This document shows positions 4,304-7,636 of a DNA stretch of 7,636 nt, one piece after another (positions within the stretch are counted from its first letter, which is position 1; each line of letters begins with the position of its first letter). This DNA is from Gammaproteobacteria bacterium (GTDB lineage: Bacteria; Pseudomonadota; Gammaproteobacteria; Nitrosococcales; Methylophagaceae): assembly GCA_002402245.1 (NCBI GenBank), contig NVVP01000028.1, forward strand, positions 24,294-31,929. Reading direction: 5' to 3'. Position numbers and translations under genes: made by a program. The notes beneath the pieces are model-generated. The model did not search any database, was not told the DNA's origin, and saw only the letters and a program-made list of their open reading frames with translations.

Positions 4304-7096
4304 GTGGCTGATTATAAACACACCTTAAACCTGCCGGTAACAAAGTTCCCAATGAAAGCGGGCTTACCTAACCGCGAACCTTTGATGTTAAAGCGCTGGC
4401 AGGAAAATGATCTGTATAAAAAAATGCGAAAAATAGGCGAAGGTAGACCTAGTTTTATTCTGCATGATGGCCCTCCTTATGCCAATGGTGATATTCATAT
4501 TGGTCACGCAGTTAATAAAATACTTAAAGATATTATTTTAAAATCAAAAACACTCAGCGGTTTTGATACTCCGCTGGTGCCGGGTTGGGATTGTCACGGC
4601 CTACCGATTGAACTGAATGTTGAAAAGAAAATTGGCAAACCAGGTAAAAAAGTAACCGCAGCTGAGTTTAGAACAGCATGTCGTGTTTATGCTCAAAAAC
4701 AAGTTGATGGCCAACGTGAAGATTTTAAACGTTTAGGTATCATGGCTGAATGGGATAATCCTTATCTAACCATGGATTTTAGCTTTGAAGCTGACATCAT
4801 TCGTACATTGAATGAAATTGTGAAACAAGGTCATTTGCATAAAGGTGTTAAACCCGTTCATTGGTGTGTTGATTGTGGCAGTGCTTTAGCGGAAGCTGAA
4901 GTGGAATATGAAGATAAAAAATCGCCTGCAATTGATGTACGTTTTACCGTAGTAGATCAAGCTGCGTTTGAACAAGCCACACAGTCAACGGGTAACGGTA
5001 AAATCAGTGTGCCTATCTGGACCACAACACCGTGGACATTACCGGCTAACCAAGCGGTATCATTGAATCCCGCTTATGATTATGTAGTGGTGCAGACAGA
5101 CAGCGAACGTTTATTGTTGGTTGAGGCTTTGTATGAATCAGCATTAGAACGTTATGGTTTCACAGGTGAAGTGATTGCACGTTGTAAAGGTGAAGCGGTT
5201 GAAGGCTTACTATTGCAACATCCTTTTTATGACAAACAAGTACCTATCATCTTAGCTGATCATGTAACTGCTGATGCAGGTACTGGTGCGGTGCATACTG
5301 CTCCTGGACATGGTCAAGACGATTTTACCGTTGGTCTGAAATATGATTTAGAAGTCTATAACCCAGTAGGTTCAAATGGTGTATTCCTAGAGGATACTGA
5401 GATCTTTGCTGGTCAGTCCGTGTTTAAAGCCAATCCTAATGTGATTGAGTTATTGGCCGAAAAAGGCGCGTTGCTGAATCACGTTGATATTCAACATAGC
5501 TACCCACATTGCTGGCGTCATAAAAGCCCGATTATCTTTCGTGCAACACCACAATGGTTTGTCAGTATGGATCAAAGTGGTTTGCGTCAGGCTGCAATGC
5601 AAGCTATCAGTGAAACTAACTGGATGCCTGACTGGGGCCAAAAACGTATTGAATCGATGGTTGAAGGCCGCCCAGATTGGTGTGTGTCACGTCAACGTAC
5701 TTGGGGAGTACCGATTCCTTTATTTGTTCATCAGCAATCAGGTGAGTTACACCCTGATACTCAAGCTTTAATGGAGCAGGTTGCTAATAGAGTAGAACAA
5801 GAGGGTATTGATACCTGGTTTGATTCTGATATAAGTGATTGGTTAGGTGATGATGCCGCTGATTATGACAAAGTCTCTGATACCTTAGATGTGTGGTTTG
5901 ATTCAGGTGTGTCACATGCCTGTGTATTAGCACGTCGTGATTATTTGAACCGTCCGGCAGACTTATATTTAGAAGGTAGTGATCAACATCGTGGCTGGTT
6001 CCAGTCTTCATTGTTAACCTCGATTGCATCAACAGGTAAGGCTCCTTATAAATCAGTATTAACGCATGGTTTCGTGGTTGATTCGCATGGTAAGAAAATG
6101 TCGAAATCATTAGGTAATGTGATTGCACCACAAAAAGTGGTTAATAATTTAGGTGCAGATATTATTCGTTTATGGACTGCATCGTCAGATTACAGTGCCG
6201 AAATGAGTGTGTCTGATGAAATCTTAAAACGTACGGCAGATTCATATCGTCGTATTCGTAATACATCACGTTATTTATTATCGAATTTATTTGATTTTAA
6301 CCCTGCAACAGATTTAGTCGATAAAGCGGATATGTTACCGCTTGATTTATGGGCGGTTGATCGCGCTTATCAATGTCAGCAAGATATTTTAGCGGCTTAT
6401 GAAAGTTACCAATTCCATACTATTTATCAAAAAATTCATAACTTCTGTGCCCAAGAAATGGGTAGCCTATATTTAGATATCACCAAAGATCGTCAATATA
6501 CGATGAGAAGCGATAGTCCTGCTCGTCGTTCAAGCCAAACTGCGATGTATCATATTATTGAAGCATTAACACGTTGGATGGCGCCAATATTGAGCTTCAC
6601 GGCTGATGAATTATGGGACCACTTGCCAGGTGAACGTAATGAGTCTGTATTTCTAACTACATGGTATGAAGGCTTAGCTCCTCTAGCCGATGATGCGAAA
6701 ATTGATTGGCAGCAAGTATTTGATGTACGTGATGCAGTATCAAAAGAGTTAGAAGCTTTACGTGCAGATGGCAAAATTAAAGGTGGCTTAACCGCTGAAG
6801 TAAGCCTTTATGCTGAGCCTGAGTTATTTAATATATTAAATCTACTTAAAGATGAGTTGAAATTTGTATTGATTACCTCTGGAGCAACATTATTCTCTAG
6901 TAGTGATAAACCTAGTGATGCGATTGATAGTACGATTGAAGGTTTGTCATTAGTATTGGCTCCATCGGCACATCAGCGTTGTGATCGCTGTTGGCATCAA
7001 ACTGAACAGGTCGGCAAAGATGAAACACATCCGGAGCTATGTAGCCGCTGTATTGAGAATGTTGATGGAGAGGGCGAGCAACGCCTTTACGTTTAA
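4304..7096 (+). CDS. ileS: Isoleucine--tRNA ligase (IleRS)
   Basis: The 930-residue class Ia synthetase attaches isoleucine to tRNA-Ile in the cytoplasm, close to the 938 residues of the E. coli enzyme. The HIGH motif is at 65-68 within PPYANGDIHIGH, and KMSKS at 598-602. The CP1 editing domain, which hydrolyses Val-tRNA-Ile, shows TTTPWTLPAN at 240-249 and GTGAVHTAPGHGQDD at 326-340, keeping the expected Asp. WCVSRQR at 459-465 and GSDQHRGWFQSSL at 558-570 are conserved catalytic-core segments. The C-terminal zinc finger is intact, with C893, C896, C913 and C916, as in the bacterial-type enzymes sensitive to mupirocin. The start is GTG at 4304, giving MADYKHTLNLP, the usual N-terminus, with AAAGAG 7 bases upstream. 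lspA follows after 12 bases, the common ileS-lspA arrangement. A probable promoter lies in the divergent region upstream, where ribF is often found in relatives. Confidence 0.98.
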   Translation: MADYKHTLNLPVTKFPMKAGLPNREPLMLKRWQENDLYKKMRKIGEGRPSFILHDGPPYANGDIHIGHAVNKILKDIILKSKTLSGFDTPLVPGWDCHGLPIELNVEKKIGKPGKKVTAAEFRTACRVYAQKQVDGQREDFKRLGIMAEWDNPYLTMDFSFEADIIRTLNEIVKQGHLHKGVKPVHWCVDCGSALAEAEVEYEDKKSPAIDVRFTVVDQAAFEQATQSTGNGKISVPIWTTTPWTLPANQAVSLNPAYDYVVVQTDSERLLLVEALYESALERYGFTGEVIARCKGEAVEGLLLQHPFYDKQVPIILADHVTADAGTGAVHTAPGHGQDDFTVGLKYDLEVYNPVGSNGVFLEDTEIFAGQSVFKANPNVIELLAEKGALLNHVDIQHSYPHCWRHKSPIIFRATPQWFVSMDQSGLRQAAMQAISETNWMPDWGQKRIESMVEGRPDWCVSRQRTWGVPIPLFVHQQSGELHPDTQALMEQVANRVEQEGIDTWFDSDISDWLGDDAADYDKVSDTLDVWFDSGVSHACVLARRDYLNRPADLYLEGSDQHRGWFQSSLLTSIASTGKAPYKSVLTHGFVVDSHGKKMSKSLGNVIAPQKVVNNLGADIIRLWTASSDYSAEMSVSDEILKRTADSYRRIRNTSRYLLSNLFDFNPATDLVDKADMLPLDLWAVDRAYQCQQDILAAYESYQFHTIYQKIHNFCAQEMGSLYLDITKDRQYTMRSDSPARRSSQTAMYHIIEALTRWMAPILSFTADELWDHLPGERNESVFLTTWYEGLAPLADDAKIDWQQVFDVRDAVSKELEALRADGKIKGGLTAEVSLYAEPELFNILNLLKDELKFVLITSGATLFSSSDKPSDAIDSTIEGLSLVLAPSAHQRCDRCWHQTEQVGKDETHPELCSRCIENVDGEGEQRLYV

Positions 7097-7108
7097 GGTA
7101 AGCCTATT

Positions 7109-7573
7109 ATGCTGAAGTATTTATGGTTAACAGGCTTTATCATTGCCGCTGATCAATTGTCTAAATGGTTGATGGTTGATTGGCTGTCATTGTATGAAAC
7201 CGTTGCAGTGGTTCCTTTTTTCAATTTAACCATGGCTCATAACCCCGGTGCCGCCTTTAGCTTCTTAGCAGATGGTTCAGGCTGGCAACGTTGGTTTTTT
7301 GTTATTTTGGCTGGTGGTGTAAGTATTGTATTGCTGGTTTGGTTAGCCAAGTATGTCAGCTCTAAAGTGGAGGCTGTTTCTATTAGTCTAATTTTAGGAG
7401 GCGCGATTGGTAATGTCATCGATAGGCTTTATTACGGTTACGTCATTGACTTCTTAGATGTGTATTACGGCAGCTATCATTGGCCGGCGTTTAATATTGC
7501 CGACTCAGCCATTGTTATTGGGGCTGCATTATTGATCATGGATAGCTTTCGCTCAGGAAAAGAAAAATCATGA
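7109..7573 (+). CDS. lspA: Lipoprotein signal peptidase (prolipoprotein signal peptidase II)
   Basis: This 154-residue inner-membrane aspartyl protease removes the signal peptide from diacylglyceryl-modified prolipoproteins, after Lgt and before Lnt. Four membrane helices are visible, at about 4-22, 62-82, 88-106 and 129-147. Conserved boxes are DQLSKW at 15-20, NPGAAFSFL at 45-53, GNVIDRL at 101-107, YVIDF at 111-115 and PAFNIADSAI at 126-135. The catalytic pair is D114 and D132, spaced as in the E. coli enzyme. The length is slightly below the usual 160-170. ATG at 7109 is preceded by AAGG at 7095-7098, which overlaps the ileS stop, so the two genes share a transcript. The end overlaps the next start by four bases (ATGA at 7570-7573). 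Confidence 0.97.
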   Translation: MLKYLWLTGFIIAADQLSKWLMVDWLSLYETVAVVPFFNLTMAHNPGAAFSFLADGSGWQRWFFVILAGGVSIVLLVWLAKYVSSKVEAVSISLILGGAIGNVIDRLYYGYVIDFLDVYYGSYHWPAFNIADSAIVIGAALLIMDSFRSGKEKS

Positions 7574-7636
7574 GTGCTTGTGAATTAGCATTATCCTGTG
7601 TGACTAAGCTTAATCCTTATATACCGGGAAAGCCGA
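7570..7636 (+). CDS. hisC: Probable histidinol-phosphate aminotransferase, N-terminal 22 codons
   Basis: The ATG at 7570 overlaps the lspA stop (ATGA) and the frame stays open to the window edge. The translation ends LNPYIPGKP, the typical opening of PLP-dependent HisC proteins (L-x-P-Y-x-P-G-K-P), which carry out the transamination of imidazole-acetol phosphate in histidine synthesis. Only 22 residues are visible, so another fold-type I aminotransferase is possible. The overlap indicates coupling to lspA. Confidence 0.7.
   Translation, partial: MSACELALSCVTKLNPYIPGKP

Noticed and set aside
5784..6131. 115-codon open frame on the - strand inside ileS
   Set aside because: It lies wholly within the strongly conserved ileS catalytic core, its product is rich in His, Asn and Leu with no recognisable motif, and it has no ribosome-binding site of note. 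It is a shadow of ileS.
6550..6774. 74-codon open frame on the - strand in the 3' part of ileS
   Set aside because: It is contained within conserved ileS sequence and has no supporting motif.

Overview
The window looks like chromosomal DNA from an AT-rich member of the Gammaproteobacteria. The isoleucyl-tRNA synthetase, the LspA type, the DUF3579 protein and the outer-membrane barrel ending in Phe all fit a Gram-negative gamma/betaproteobacterium. The genus cannot be fixed from sequence alone. I see no mobile element, CRISPR array, rRNA or tRNA.

Left part (1-2556, + strand): three tightly overlapping genes. They encode the C-terminal half of an outer-membrane beta-barrel (cut by the window edge), a small exported PstS-like periplasmic protein, and an inner-membrane diguanylate cyclase with periplasmic CHASE8-like, HAMP, PAS and GGDEF domains. 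The first pair overlaps by 1 base (TGATG) and the second by 11 bases, so they form one translationally linked operon spanning outer membrane, periplasm and inner membrane. The layout resembles the YfiB-YfiR-YfiN c-di-GMP system, but with different outer-membrane and periplasmic parts. This is the most interesting item in the window.

Middle (2557-4153): a 198-base gap, then a stand-alone tandem CBS-domain protein and, 80 bases later, a Dps-type ferritin-like protein, both on +. For both I moved the start downstream to a codon with a good Shine-Dalgarno. A DUF3579 gene on the - strand converges on dps and is divergent from ileS.

Right part (4154-7636, + strand): a 150-base divergent intergenic region with a perfect TATAAT box leads into ileS (IleRS, 930 aa, GTG start). 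lspA (prolipoprotein signal peptidase) follows after 12 bases, then the first 22 codons of a probable hisC, which overlaps lspA by ATGA. ribF, the usual gamma-proteobacterial neighbour upstream of ileS, is absent from that position, and hisC replaces the more usual fkpB/ispH after lspA.
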